Below, piece after piece: positions 1 through 9,556 of a DNA stretch of 37,158 nt. This stretch comes from Kitasatospora griseola (GTDB taxonomy: Bacteria; Actinomycetota; Actinomycetes; Streptomycetales; Streptomycetaceae). Below the pieces are notes generated by a model that had not been told where the DNA came from, made no database searches, and was given only the letters and a program-made list of their open reading frames with translations. Position numbers and translations under genes: made by a program. Positions within the stretch are counted from its first letter, which is position 1. Every line of letters starts with the position of its first letter. Location of the stretch: assembly GCF_014648555.1 (NCBI RefSeq), contig NZ_BMRI01000052.1, positions 1 through 37,158 of the forward strand, given 5' to 3'.

Positions 1-53
1 TGTTAAGCACGCCGCCAGCGTTCGTCCTGAGCCAGGATCAAACTCTCCGTGAA
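1..53 (-). rRNA. rrs: 16S ribosomal RNA, 5' end only (partial)
   Basis: The minus strand carries the universal 16S start, with the AGAGTTTGATCCTGGCTCAG primer site followed by GACGAACGCTGGCGGCG. The mature 5' end should lie near base 52-53, where TCACGGAGAG begins, as in other streptomycetes. Only about 53 bases of the gene are inside the window and the rest lies to the left. Transcription runs leftward, from promoters near 455-528. Confidence 0.97.
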
Positions 54-454
54 TGCTTCCACGAAAGAGCGGCACAGAAACCACCGGAATAAGGTGATCC
101 TGCGCACTGCGTCCTCGCTAGTGATACTTCATAAAGGAATCTCCAACCGATCCAGTAGGATCGGCCGGGGATGTCAACATATCTGGCGTTGACTTTTGGC
201 ACGCTGTTGAGTTCTCAAGGAACGGACACTTCCTTCAGGCGGCCTTCCGACCGGCCCTCCGGGCGCTTCGTTCTTTCGTGTTTCCAGCTTATCAGAGGTT
301 TTTCGCTCCGATTTTCGCTTCCCGCTGGAGTGGGAATTCCTTCGACTTCGCTACAGACCTTATCAAAGGTTCTGCGTTGCTCTGCTTCAGGATTTTCGCT
401 GGAATTCGGTTCCGCACCCTTCCGGATGCTCACCTTGTCCCGGCGACTTCGTAG
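54..454 (-). other. rRNA operon leader (antitermination and processing region)
   Basis: This is the untranslated leader of the rRNA operon, read on the minus strand. It contains the actinobacterial leader block TTGAGAACTCAACAGCGTGCC (about 199-219), usually linked to antitermination and processing. It also has a 6-base inverted repeat, gtcaac (173-178) with gttgac (188-193), and a 7-base-pair hairpin with a 4-base loop at 147-164. The motif CCT(T/C)TGATAAG occurs twice further upstream (about 292-302 and 358-368). The open reading frames across this stretch have no coding character and are not genes. The layout matches streptomycete rrn leaders I know; individual processing sites are not resolved. 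Confidence 0.8.
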
Positions 455-484
455 ATTCTACGCTCGGGCGGACTGTATGTCCAA
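455..484 (-). promoter_or_regulatory. rRNA promoter, proximal
   Basis: On the minus strand a -35 box TTGGAC (479-484) and a -10 box TAGAAT (455-460) are separated by 18 bases. This fits the vegetative HrdB-type consensus and the habit of streptomycete rRNA operons to use several tandem promoters. The start point would be near 448. Confidence 0.65.
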
Positions 485-499
485 CCGCCCAACCGTTCA

Positions 500-528
500 A
501 ACCTACTGACCCGAAGAGATCAAGTCAA
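500..528 (-). promoter_or_regulatory. rRNA promoter, distal
   Basis: On the minus strand a -35 box TTGACT (523-528) and a -10 box TAGGTT (500-505) are separated by 17 bases. This is the best match to the vegetative consensus in the leader. The promoter lies 45 bases upstream of the other candidate and starts just after the spoIIM terminator. Confidence 0.72.
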
Positions 529-574
529 TGGTCCCTCGGGGTGATCACCAGGCTACCAGGTTTGAAACGGCACC

Positions 575-599
575 CGTGACCAGGCACGCCGTGGTCACG
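575..599 (-). terminator. terminator of the spoIIM-like gene
   Basis: A perfect 8-base-pair stem, cgtgacca (575-582) with tggtcacg (592-599), encloses a 9-base loop. The stop codon of the spoIIM-like gene (595-597) lies inside the right arm. It separates that gene from the rRNA promoters on the same strand. It lacks a long T tract, as is usual in this group. Confidence 0.5.
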
Positions 600-1599
600 C
601 GGCCATCGGCTGGTGGTCGGTGCGGTCGGCGGCCTCGACGTCGCCGAGCTCGCCGCGGGCCGCGGCGTGCTTGCCGAGGACGAGGGCGTAGACGAGGAAG
701 AGGGCTTCGACGGTGAGGCCCATGCCGACCCGGAGCCAGGTGGGGAGGGCGGAGCCGCTGACGAAGCCTTCGATGATGCCGGTGACCAGGAGGACGGCGG
801 TGAGGCCGATGACGGAGCCGATGACGGCGCGGCCTTCCTCGGCCAGGGCGACGGTGCGGGTGCGGGGGCCGGGGTCGATGACGGTCCAGCCGAGGCGGAG
901 GCTGAGGCCGCCGGCGACGAAGACGGCGGTGAGTTCGAGCAGGCCGTGCGGGATGAGCAGGCCGAGGAAGAGGGGGAGGCGGCCGGCGGAGGCCATCAGT
1001 CCGAGGCCGACGCCGAGGTTCAGCATGTTGCTGAGCAGGATGAACACGACCGGAATGCCGAGCACGACCGCGCAGATCAGGCAGTAGGCGGCGACCCAGG
1101 CATTGTTGGTCCACACCTTGGCCGCGAAGTTCGCCGAGGGGTGGTCGGAGTAATAGGCCTCGTACTCACCGCCGGGCTTGGTGAGGTCGTTCAGGTGGTC
1201 GGGCGGCACGATGGCATTCCGGACGTCCGGGTTGGTGCCGATCCACCACGCGACCAGGGCGCTGAGGACGAAGAAGAGCAGGCCGATGGTCAGCCACCAG
1301 CGGCGGGAGCGGTACAGCGCGGCGGGGAAGCTGACGGTGAAGTAGCGGACGGCGTCGCGCCAGGACGAGCTGCGGGCGCCGGCGACGGCGTTGCGGCCGC
1401 GGACGACCAGTGCGGTCAGGCGTCCTTCCAGGCCCGCGTGCGGGGCGGAGGCCTGGACCTGGGCGAGGTGGCTGGTCGCGCGCTGGTAGAGGGTGATCAG
1501 CTCGTCGGACTCGGCGCCGGTGAGCCGGCGGCGGCCGCTGAGGGTCTCCAGCCGGTGCCATTCCGCCTGGTGGGCGGCGACGAAGACGTCCAGGTCCAT
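595..1599 (-). CDS. Stage II sporulation protein M (SpoIIM) family membrane protein
   Basis: A 334-residue integral membrane protein of the SpoIIM/DUF95 family. I choose the ATG at 1599 (MDLDVFVAAHQAEW) because GGAGAGAG lies just upstream; a longer frame back to 1680 has a low-complexity proline-rich lead. A soluble N-terminal part of about 100 residues contains the family pattern HQAEWHRLETL and an arginine-rich LTGAESDELITLYQRATSHLA. Several membrane spans follow, starting with WWLTIGLLFFVLSALVAWWIG, and the family segment GLLIPHGLLELTAVFVAGG is present. In Bacillus SpoIIM acts in peptidoglycan remodelling at engulfment. In actinomycetes the role is unknown, since they do not make endospores. 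It is divergent from the RDD gene at 1838, a pairing common in this group. The last residues are charged and cytoplasmic. Confidence 0.88.
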   Translation of the reverse strand: MDLDVFVAAHQAEWHRLETLSGRRRLTGAESDELITLYQRATSHLAQVQASAPHAGLEGRLTALVVRGRNAVAGARSSSWRDAVRYFTVSFPAALYRSRRWWLTIGLLFFVLSALVAWWIGTNPDVRNAIVPPDHLNDLTKPGGEYEAYYSDHPSANFAAKVWTNNAWVAAYCLICAVVLGIPVVFILLSNMLNLGVGLGLMASAGRLPLFLGLLIPHGLLELTAVFVAGGLSLRLGWTVIDPGPRTRTVALAEEGRAVIGSVIGLTAVLLVTGIIEGFVSGSALPTWLRVGMGLTVEALFLVYALVLGKHAAARGELGDVEAADRTDHQPMAA

Positions 1600-1837
1600 T
1601 GCGGCTCTCTCCGGGTGCGCGGCGGGGCAGGACGGCGGGCACTGGTTGGTGTGCGGCCGGGGCGGTGCGGGGCTCAGCATGCCAGAGGCTGCGCGCGGTG
1701 TGTTGGGGGATATCGGTTGCGGTGCCCGGGGTTACCGGGTGGGGGTGCTCGGCCGTATGTTTGCCGCTGTTGATCGAGGGGTCGGGCTGCGCGACGTGGG
1801 TCGTCCGGCGGGCCCGGGAGCGGAACGGGTGGGTGGC

Positions 1838-2935
1838 GTGAGCGAGCTGGTGACCGGTGAGGCGGTCGTCCTGGGGCTGCGGACGGCGAGGTTGCCGTCG
1901 CGGGCCCTGGCCCGGCTGCTGGACGCGGTGGTGTACATGGCGGCGTACTTCTTCGTCTCGCTCGCGGTGGTCCTCGGACTGTCGTCGATCGAGGGGGCGG
2001 CGGGGGACGCGTTCGTCATCGCGCTGATGGTGTTCTTCACGGTGCTGCTGCCGGTGATGGTGGAGACGCTGTCGCACGGCCGGTCGCTGGGGAAGATGGC
2101 GCTGGGGCTGCGGGTGGTGCGGACGGACGGCGGGCCGATCCGGTTCCGGCACGCCCTGGTGCGCGGTCTGGTGGGGGTGATCGACTTCGGCCTGATGGCG
2201 ATGCCGGCCGTGGTGGTGTCGCTGTTCTCGGAGCAGGGTCGCCGGCTGGGCGACATCTTCGCGGGGACGCTGGTGATCCGGGAACGGCTGCCGCAGAGCG
2301 CCCGCAGCCACGGCGCGGTGCCGCCGGTGCCGCCGCACGTGATGCACATGCTGGGGGCCGACCTGGTGGCGCTGGACCTGTCCGCCGTGCCGGACGGGCT
2401 GTGGCTCTCGATGCGCCAACTACTGGGCCGGATGAATGAGTTGGACCAGCCGGTGGCGGCGGGTCTGGCGGACCGGCTGGCCGCGGACCTGGCCGCTCGG
2501 ATCGGCTGGCCGGTGCCGCACGGCCTGCCGTCGATGGTGTACCTGGGCGCGGTGACGATGGAGCGCCAGCGCCGCGAGTGGGAGCGGGCGGCTTCGGCGT
2601 ACGGTGCGCCCGCACACGGTGTCCCGACGCACGCGGGGCCGGCGCAGGCGGCGCCGATGTACCTGTCGGTGCCGACGCAGGCCGGCCCGGCGCCGGCCGC
2701 TCCGCCGCAGCAGCCGAACGGGAAGCCGGTGCGCGTGCTCGGCGTCCCGCAGCCGGAGCAGGCACCGCAGCCGCAGCCCGCCGTGGTCGCGCCGCCGGCC
2801 CCGGCCGCTCCCCCGGCTCCGGTCGTCCAGGCGGCTCCGGTGATGCAGCCCGAGCCGGTCGTCCAGCCGGCCCCGGTTGCTCCCGTGATGCCGTCGCAGC
2901 CGCCGGCGGGCGGGGGGTTCGCGCCTCCCGCGTGA
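1838..2935 (+). CDS. RDD family membrane protein with long Pro/Ala-rich tail
   Basis: A 365-residue protein. I prefer the GTG at 1838 (start MSELVTGEAVVLGL), since upstream codons in the frame look non-coding. Residues about 15-150 form an RDD domain: the RALARLLDA motif in the first membrane span, then SHGRSLGKMALGLRVVR and GRRLGDIFAGTLVI, with three or more hydrophobic spans. The middle (about 160-250) is soluble. The last 110 or so residues are a disordered chain rich in Pro, Ala, Gln and Val with PAPVVQ-like repeats. RDD proteins have been linked to ion transport but the role here is unknown. It diverges from the SpoIIM-like gene across a 238-base gap. Confidence 0.85.
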   Translation: MSELVTGEAVVLGLRTARLPSRALARLLDAVVYMAAYFFVSLAVVLGLSSIEGAAGDAFVIALMVFFTVLLPVMVETLSHGRSLGKMALGLRVVRTDGGPIRFRHALVRGLVGVIDFGLMAMPAVVVSLFSEQGRRLGDIFAGTLVIRERLPQSARSHGAVPPVPPHVMHMLGADLVALDLSAVPDGLWLSMRQLLGRMNELDQPVAAGLADRLAADLAARIGWPVPHGLPSMVYLGAVTMERQRREWERAASAYGAPAHGVPTHAGPAQAAPMYLSVPTQAGPAPAAPPQQPNGKPVRVLGVPQPEQAPQPQPAVVAPPAPAAPPAPVVQAAPVMQPEPVVQPAPVAPVMPSQPPAGGGFAPPA

Positions 2936-2977
2936 GCGACGTGGGCGAGTAGGGGGCGAGGCAGCTGAACGGGGGTG

Positions 2978-3598
2978 TCAGCGGCGGGGGTTGGGCGGGC
3001 TTTCGAGTTCTTCGAGGTCGATGCCGGGGGCGGCGAGCAGCACGTCCCCGGTGAGGTGGACGTCGCGGACCTCGCCGGTTTCGAGGTCGGTGACGCGGTA
3101 GTGCTCGACGGGGAGCGGGCCGGTGTCGGTGGGGTGGTCCTCGACGGTGAGCAGCTGCCAGCTCTGGTCGAGGGTGCGGGGGGCGAGGGCCTGGCCGGTG
3201 AAGGAGACCAGGCGGATCCGGGTGCTGGCGCCGGGGTCGAGGTCGAGCAGCCGGGCGGTGGCGATCAGGAACGCGGGCGAGTCGCCGGTGAAGGCGTGTG
3301 CCCGGTCCGTCCCCTCGGTGGCGTCGGTGTCCGTGGCGGGGTCGGTGGCGGCCCGGACCCAGTGCACGCCGTCGAGCGCGCCGCCGCGCACCTGCCAGCC
3401 GCCGCTGCGGAGTTCGACGCGGATCGGGCGGTGCCGGGCGTCGAGGGTGAGGTCGGTGGTGCCGAGGACCGTGCCGTCGGGGCGGTAGCTCTTGGCGACG
3501 TAGCGCCAGCCGGCGGGGCCGGGGGCGCACTGGAAGCGCTCCTCGCCGAGCGGTGTTCCGTCGTGCGGGTCGTGGAGGGAGTAGCGGCCGTTCGGCAT
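2978..3598 (-). CDS. Conserved hypothetical protein, 206 residues
   Basis: Soluble protein starting MPNGRYSLHDPHDG at the ATG at 3598. The frame stays open further upstream, but that part is Arg/Pro-rich and looks non-coding. No signal peptide or membrane span is visible. The sequence alternates beta-rich segments (GWRYVAKSYRPDGTVLG, RIRLVSFTGQALAPRTLD), suggesting a beta-sandwich or lipocalin-like fold, but I recognise no catalytic motif. No clear ribosome-binding site precedes the ATG. It is convergent with the RDD gene (42-base gap) and divergent from the sigma factor gene at 3815. Function unknown. Confidence 0.72.
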   Translation of the reverse strand: MPNGRYSLHDPHDGTPLGEERFQCAPGPAGWRYVAKSYRPDGTVLGTTDLTLDARHRPIRVELRSGGWQVRGGALDGVHWVRAATDPATDTDATEGTDRAHAFTGDSPAFLIATARLLDLDPGASTRIRLVSFTGQALAPRTLDQSWQLLTVEDHPTDTGPLPVEHYRVTDLETGEVRDVHLTGDVLLAAPGIDLEELESPPNPRR

Positions 3599-3814
3599 GG
3601 GGGAAAGCCTACGTAATCCGCCGCGCGGGCCGGGCGGGGTGGGGCGGCTGGAGCGCGGACGTGCTGCCGTCGGCGTCCGCCGTCCGGTGATCGGCTGTTC
3701 GGTACGGGCGGGAATCCTGCGGGATCCGCCGTGCAACCTTCTCCGCGCCCGGCCGCATCAGGGGGTCGGCGGCGCGTTCGTGCCGCGGGTTCAGGGGGAG
3801 GAGGGGCACCGGAG

Positions 3815-4327
3815 ATGGCGGAGCTGACGCGGGACGAGGAGTTCACCGCGTTCGTGGCCTCCAGGGCGGTCTGGTTGCGCAGGGTCGCGTACTTGCTGTG
3901 CGCGGACTGGCATCGTGCGGACGACCTGGTGCAGGAGGCGGTCACCAAGCTGTATCTGCACTGGGGGCGGGTGAGCCGGGCGGACAACCCGGACGGGTAT
4001 GCCCGGACGGTGCTGGTGAACGTGTTCCTGGCGGAGCAGCGCACGGCGTGGTGGCGGCGGTCCAGGCCGGCCGCGCAGCCGCCGGAGCGGGCGGTGCCGG
4101 AGGCTGCGGACCTGGCGGTGTCACTGGACCTGCAGAAGGCGCTGGCGGCCCTGCCGCCGCGGCAACGGGCGACCGTGGTGCTGCGCTACTACTGCGATCT
4201 GACGGTCGAACAGACGGCGGCCGCACTGGGCTGCTCCAACGGCAATGTGAAGAGCCAGAGTTCGCGGGCGCTGGAGGCGCTGCGACGTTCGGCGGCTCTG
4301 CGGCAGCAGGGGAGGTCGGAGGCATGA
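3815..4327 (+). CDS. ECF RNA polymerase sigma factor, SigE70-type
   Basis: A 170-residue extracytoplasmic-function sigma factor. The chosen ATG at 3815 gives MAELTRDEEFTAFVASR and follows a GGGGGAGGAGG tract. Region 2 covers roughly residues 10-75, with the core-binding helix DWHRADDLVQEAVTKLY and the -10 recognition part PDGYARTVLVNVFL. Region 4 covers about 105-160, with LPPRQRATVVLRYYCDLTVEQTAA followed by the recognition helix ALGCSNGNVKSQSSRALEALR. This matches the Streptomyces SigE-family group, not the RpoE/RseA type. The stop codon overlaps the start of the next gene (ATGA), so the two are translationally coupled. Confidence 0.92.
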   Translation: MAELTRDEEFTAFVASRAVWLRRVAYLLCADWHRADDLVQEAVTKLYLHWGRVSRADNPDGYARTVLVNVFLAEQRTAWWRRSRPAAQPPERAVPEAADLAVSLDLQKALAALPPRQRATVVLRYYCDLTVEQTAAALGCSNGNVKSQSSRALEALRRSAALRQQGRSEA

Positions 4328-5310
4328 CCGGGGAGTGGGAAGCGGAGCTGTCGTCGCGACTGGAGGAGTTGGTGATGTCTGCTGAGCACTCGGCCCCGGC
4401 GCCGACGGTGGATGCGGGGTCGGCGCTGCGCCGGGGCCGGAAGGTGCGGCGGCGACGCCTGGCGGTGGCGACGGCCGGGGTGGCGGCGGTGCTGCTGGGT
4501 TCGCTGACGGTGGGCCTGCTGCAGGGCGGCGGCCCCGCTCCGGTGCAGCCGGCGGTTCCGACGCCGGTCGACAGGTCTCCGTTGACGTTGGGGGCGCGGT
4601 TCGGGTGGCTGCCGGAGTCGACGGTCACGCTCGAGTCGGAGTGGAGCACCACCACGTCGTTGCAGACGGCGGTCTCCAAGGAGAACGGCCTGCTGCAGCT
4701 GATCGGGTCCGACTCGGAGGTGGATCCGTGGTCGACGGCGTCCCGCTCTCCGGGCGACGAGTCCCAGAGCCGGGAGGCCGCGCCGAAGGTGAACGGCCGG
4801 GACGCGTACTGGGTTTCGGTCCAGGGCATGCCGACCAGGATCGAGCTGAGGTTCCGGGGGTCGGACGGGCGCTGGCTGACGTTGGTGGACATGGCGATGC
4901 CGGGCGTGGACAGGCCGGCGATGCTGCGCGTCGCGGCGGCGGTGCAGTCGGGCGCCTACAAGGTGCAGGTGCCGGTCTCGCTGGATTCGTCGACGCCCGT
5001 GTCGGACCTGAACCACGTCATCTTCCGCCGGTCGGTGGGCGGCCCGGACACCTGGGAGCTGAGCCTGCAGATGCGGGTGCGGGACAACGCGATGGCGGAG
5101 ATCGAGGCGGGCACGGGCAGCGCTCCCACCGATCAGGCGCGGGCCCGGCAGTGCGCGCACGGGGAAGGAATGTGGTGGTGCGCCGAGCCGGCCCCGCTCA
5201 ACCTGGGCGCGGCGGTGACGGAGGGCGATGTGAAGACCTGGTTCGACCGGCTGACGGCGCACAGCCCGGACGAGTCGACCTGGCGCCCGTTGGTGCTGCC
5301 GCCGCACTGA
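4324..5310 (+). CDS. One-pass membrane protein coupled to the ECF sigma factor (possible anti-sigma partner)
   Basis: A 328-residue protein whose ATG overlaps the sigma factor stop codon. An N-terminal cytoplasmic stretch of about 45 residues, ending in a very basic RRGRKVRRRRLA, is followed by one membrane span (about 47-67, LAVATAGVAAVLLGSLTVGLL). The outside part of about 260 residues has two cysteines late in the chain (ARQCAHGEGMWWCAEPAP) that could form a disulfide. I do not see the HxxxCxxC zinc anti-sigma motif. Position and topology suggest a regulator of the sigma factor, but this is inference. A strong hairpin follows the stop codon. Confidence 0.78.
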   Translation: MTGEWEAELSSRLEELVMSAEHSAPAPTVDAGSALRRGRKVRRRRLAVATAGVAAVLLGSLTVGLLQGGGPAPVQPAVPTPVDRSPLTLGARFGWLPESTVTLESEWSTTTSLQTAVSKENGLLQLIGSDSEVDPWSTASRSPGDESQSREAAPKVNGRDAYWVSVQGMPTRIELRFRGSDGRWLTLVDMAMPGVDRPAMLRVAAAVQSGAYKVQVPVSLDSSTPVSDLNHVIFRRSVGGPDTWELSLQMRVRDNAMAEIEAGTGSAPTDQARARQCAHGEGMWWCAEPAPLNLGAAVTEGDVKTWFDRLTAHSPDESTWRPLVLPPH

Positions 5311-5313
5311 ACG

Positions 5314-5360
5314 CGCCGGTGCCCGGCACCCCCTGCGAACGGGGGTGCCGGGCACCGGCG
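5314..5360. terminator. Bidirectional terminator, 20-bp perfect stem
   Basis: The arms 5314-5333 and 5341-5360 are perfectly complementary over 20 bases and enclose a 7-base loop (tgcgaac). It lies between the convergent sigma-partner gene (ends 5310) and ahcY (ends 5373), so it can stop transcription from both sides. Confidence 0.88.
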
Positions 5361-5372
5361 GTCGGCGCTGCG

Positions 5373-6821
<1,449 letters not shown>

Positions 6822-7006
6822 GCGAACTCCTCGCTGCATGGGCCTGGTTACGGGTGTGCTGAGCGGCAGAGGGGCACGGTGGCGACCCTCTGCTGCGGCA
6901 CAATCCGTCGGAGGACCTCTCTCCCTCGACCGGAGCGGGCTCCGATCGACCGCCATCAGCAGCGACGTTTGGCACTGCCGACGAATCTACACCGATCGGG
7001 CGCGGG

Positions 7007-7981
7007 TCAGTGGGCGTTCGGGCCGGGACCGCCCGGCGTGGCATCGGCGTCGGGGCCGGCGAGCGCCTTCTCCTCGGACCAGATGTCGGGCTCCAGGTAG
7101 ATGGCGCGGGCGATCGGCACGGCCTTGCGGACCCGGACCTCGGCCCGGTCGATCGCCTCGGCGACCACGGCGGCGCTGTCCTCCGCGTTGACGCCGATCT
7201 TCGCGGCGACCAGCAGTTCCTCGGGGCCGACGTGCAGGGTGCGCATGTGGATCACGCCGGTGACGGTGTCGTGGTCGACCAGCGCTTCGCGGATCTTCGT
7301 CACCACCTCGGCGTCGGCGGACTCGCCGATCAGCAGCGACTTGGTCTCCAGCGCCAGCACCAGCGCGATGACCACCAGCAGCAGGCCGATGCACAGGGTG
7401 CCGATGCCGTCCCACACCGCGTCCCCGGTGACGACGGTCAGGCTGACGCCGAGCAGCGCCAGCAGCAGGCCGACCAGCGCGCCGCTGTCCTCCAGCAGCA
7501 CCACGGGCAGCTCGGGGGCCTTGGCGCGGCGGATGTAGGACGCCCAGCCGTGCTTGCCCTTGGCCTTGGACGCCTCGCGGAACGCGGTGAGGAAGGACCA
7601 GCCCTCCAGCAGGATGGCGAACACCAGCACGCCGACCGGCCAGTACCAGTTCTCCAGCTCGTGCGGGTGGGTGATCTTCTCGTAGCCCTCGTAGATGGCG
7701 AACATGCCGCCGAGGCTGAACAGCACGATGGAGACCAGGAACCCGTACACGTACCGCTCGCGGCCGTACCCGAACGGGTGCTCCTCGGTGGCGGCGCGCT
7801 TGGAGCGCTTGCCGCCGACCAGCAGCAGCACCTGGTTGCCGGAGTCCGCCAGTGAGTGCACGCCCTCGGCGAGCATCGACGACGAGCCGGAGAACGCGAA
7901 CGCCACGAACTTGCTGACCGCGATGCCGAGGTTCGCGGACAGTGCCGCCACCAGAGCCTTGGTGCCGCCTTCGGTACTCAA
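7007..7981 (-). CDS. Cation diffusion facilitator (CDF) family metal transporter
   Basis: A 324-residue inner-membrane antiporter expected to export divalent metal. The best start is a TTG at 7981 (MSTEGGTKALVAALSANLG) with GGAGGGAAG ahead of it; no ATG fits. Transmembrane signatures include SSSMLAEGVHSLADSGNQVLLLVG, which holds the family HSLAD metal site, and HPFGYGRERYVYGF. Later, LLEDSGALVGLLLALLGV carries the second site in a variant form. A C-terminal cytoplasmic domain (about 225-300) has the usual regulatory fold (VHMRTLHVGPEELLVAAKI). The metal cannot be told from sequence. The gene follows the SIS gene after 68 bases that contain a small hairpin. Confidence 0.9.
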   Translation of the reverse strand: MSTEGGTKALVAALSANLGIAVSKFVAFAFSGSSSMLAEGVHSLADSGNQVLLLVGGKRSKRAATEEHPFGYGRERYVYGFLVSIVLFSLGGMFAIYEGYEKITHPHELENWYWPVGVLVFAILLEGWSFLTAFREASKAKGKHGWASYIRRAKAPELPVVLLEDSGALVGLLLALLGVSLTVVTGDAVWDGIGTLCIGLLLVVIALVLALETKSLLIGESADAEVVTKIREALVDHDTVTGVIHMRTLHVGPEELLVAAKIGVNAEDSAAVVAEAIDRAEVRVRKAVPIARAIYLEPDIWSEEKALAGPDADATPGGPGPNAH

Positions 7982-8003
7982 CCCGGTACTTCCCTCCGCA
8001 GCG

Positions 8004-8023
8004 GGCCCGGACTTTGCCGGGCC
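8004..8023 (-). terminator. Small hairpin between the SIS and CDF genes
   Basis: Arms ggcccgg (8004-8010) and ccgggcc (8017-8023) enclose a 6-base loop. On the minus strand the hairpin sits about 20 bases upstream of the CDF start and about 25 bases after the SIS stop. It could be a weak terminator or an attenuator; no T tract follows. Confidence 0.4.
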
Positions 8024-8049
8024 TTGGTTGACGAGGGGACGATACCGTG

Positions 8050-9216
8050 TCAGTTCCGGGTGGCCAGGCCCAGGTAGACGGCGGCGAAGTCGGTCAGGCC
8101 GATCAGCTCGGCGAGCGCCTGCAGCGGGTCCTCCAGGCTGGAGGCGTGCTCGGTGATCCGCACCTCGTGGGCGGCCGCCAGGCGGCGGGCCCGGGCCACC
8201 GGCCAGGTCGGCTCCTCCAGCTCGGCGACGCCCGGGGTGTGACGGAGCATCAGCACCTGGAGCTGCAGCGGCACCGGCTCGTCGACCCGGTCGCGGAAGA
8301 AGTCGTCGGGGTCGGCCCCGGCGCCGAGCCGGCCGTTGAACATGCCGCGGTGCGCGGTCAGCGCCTGCGGGAGGCGGGCGGTCAGCGCGGGCAGGCCGGC
8401 CCGGTCGGCGAGGGCGGCGGCGAACCGCTCCCCCACGGCCGCGGCCGCGGCCCCGTCGGACCACAGCAGCGGGACGGTCTCGGCGAGGTGGCCGGCCAGT
8501 GTCTTGGCCGGGTTGTCGTACGCCTGGGCGTCGGGGCGGCAGCGCACCGCCACCTCGTCCAGCCGGTCGGCGGCGGCCTCCAGCGAGCCGGGGGCGAGCG
8601 GGGCCACGCCGATCCGGTCGGCCAGGGTGAGCAGCGGGGCGAGCACCGCCCACAGCGCGGCCGGGTCCTCGGCGGGCAGGTCGGGTTCGGCGTCGGCGCC
8701 GTCGGGCTCCACCGCACTCGGCTCGAACGGCAGCGGCAGGCCGCGCACCTGGAGGGCGGCCTCGGCCAGCTCCGAGCCGTCGGGGGCGATCACCGCGATC
8801 GCGCAGCCGCGGGTGTAGGCCTGCTCGGCGAGGTTGATCATCCCGCCTTCGCGGCCGCCCGCGCTGGCCAGCACCACCAGGTCCAACGGGCCGGCCCAGC
8901 CGGGCAGCTGCCAGGACTCGCCGTCGGTGAAGGCGGGCCCGGCGGGGCGCGCGTCGGACGGCGGCAGCGGCCACACCTGGCAGTTGGGCACCGCCAGCGC
9001 GGCCAGCACCGCGGCCGCCGTCAGCACTCCGCCGTGCCCGGCGACCAGCACCGCGCGCGGGCGCCCCTCCGGGTTCAGCGCGTTGACGCCGGCCGCGTCG
9101 GCCCGGCGCAGCGCGACCCGGATCCGGGCGCCCGCCCCGGCCAGGGCCAGCAGTTCACGTCGGCGGTCGGCGCGCTGCAGGGCGGCCGGGTCGTCCAGCA
9201 GGGAGTCGTCGAACAT
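8050..9216 (-). CDS. SIS-domain protein, phosphoglucose/phosphomannose isomerase family
   Basis: A 388-residue soluble protein with two sugar isomerase-like lobes. The ATG at 9216 (MFDDSLLDDPAALQRAD) follows GGAGG by nine bases. The first lobe contains RAVLVAGHGGVLTAAAVLAAL, and DLVVLASAGGREGGMINLAEQA follows as the phosphosugar loop. The C-terminal half resembles the PGI/PMI C-terminal domain. Some relatives interconvert glucose-6-, fructose-6- and mannose-6-phosphate, but the usual GNS(G/K) active-site pattern is not clear here, so catalysis is uncertain. It lies after manB and the Trm112-like gene, which fits a role in supplying mannose phosphates for GDP-mannose. Confidence 0.82.
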   Translation of the reverse strand: MFDDSLLDDPAALQRADRRRELLALAGAGARIRVALRRADAAGVNALNPEGRPRAVLVAGHGGVLTAAAVLAALAVPNCQVWPLPPSDARPAGPAFTDGESWQLPGWAGPLDLVVLASAGGREGGMINLAEQAYTRGCAIAVIAPDGSELAEAALQVRGLPLPFEPSAVEPDGADAEPDLPAEDPAALWAVLAPLLTLADRIGVAPLAPGSLEAAADRLDEVAVRCRPDAQAYDNPAKTLAGHLAETVPLLWSDGAAAAAVGERFAAALADRAGLPALTARLPQALTAHRGMFNGRLGAGADPDDFFRDRVDEPVPLQLQVLMLRHTPGVAELEEPTWPVARARRLAAAHEVRITEHASSLEDPLQALAELIGLTDFAAVYLGLATRN

Positions 9217-9249
9217 GGCGGCTGGCCTCCAGCGACTGGCGGGGCAGGG

Positions 9250-9432
9250 TCAGGACGGGCGGCGGGCCTCGTCCACCAGCAGGACCGGGATGCCGTCGCG
9301 CACCGGGTACACCAGGCCGCAGCCCTCACCGGTGCAGCGCAGCTCGTGGGTCTCGCCCTCGATCTCCTCGGCGAGCGGTGCACGGCACTCCGGGCAGACC
9401 AGGATCTCCAGCAGGAAGGACGGCAGGCTCAT
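9250..9432 (-). CDS. Trm112-family zinc protein
   Basis: A 60-residue protein, starting MSLPSFLLEILVCPECRAPL at the ATG at 9432 with GGAG upstream. The CPEC pair (about residues 13-16) and a single later cysteine pair (CTGEGCG) form a zinc knuckle. VYPVRDGIPVLLVDEA is the typical C-terminal strand. Trm112 proteins act as small partners that stabilise methyltransferases in other organisms; in actinomycetes this small form sits regularly beside manB. It is 34 bases ahead of the SIS gene, probably in one transcript. Confidence 0.9.
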   Translation of the reverse strand: MSLPSFLLEILVCPECRAPLAEEIEGETHELRCTGEGCGLVYPVRDGIPVLLVDEARRPS

Positions 9433-9491
9433 GGTGGTCGGGCTCCGGTCTGTGGGCTGTCGCGGTACGGATGGCCGGTGACACAGCAGTA

Positions 9492-9522
9492 CCCCGGCCG
9501 GTGGCAACCCTACCGGCCGGGG
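9492..9522 (-). terminator. Hairpin after manB
   Basis: An 11-base-pair perfect stem, ccccggccggt (9492-9502) with accggccgggg (9512-9522), encloses a 9-base loop. It lies in the 124-base gap between manB and the Trm112-like gene. On the minus strand the loop spells TAGGGT, a possible -10 box for the Trm112-like gene, with CTGACT (9532-9537) a loose -35 at 19 bases. The hairpin could therefore end manB transcripts and also overlap a new promoter. Confidence 0.55.
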
Positions 9523-9556
9523 CACTCGAAAAGTCAGCGGCAGGCTGACCCGGCGG

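Noticed and set aside
171..509. Open frames of 72 and 112 codons in the rRNA leader
   Set aside because: They overlap promoters and the conserved leader block, and have no ribosome-binding site or coding bias.
6822..7006. S-adenosylhomocysteine riboswitch ahead of ahcY
   Set aside because: I searched the 185-base gap on the minus strand for the conserved core and found nothing convincing.
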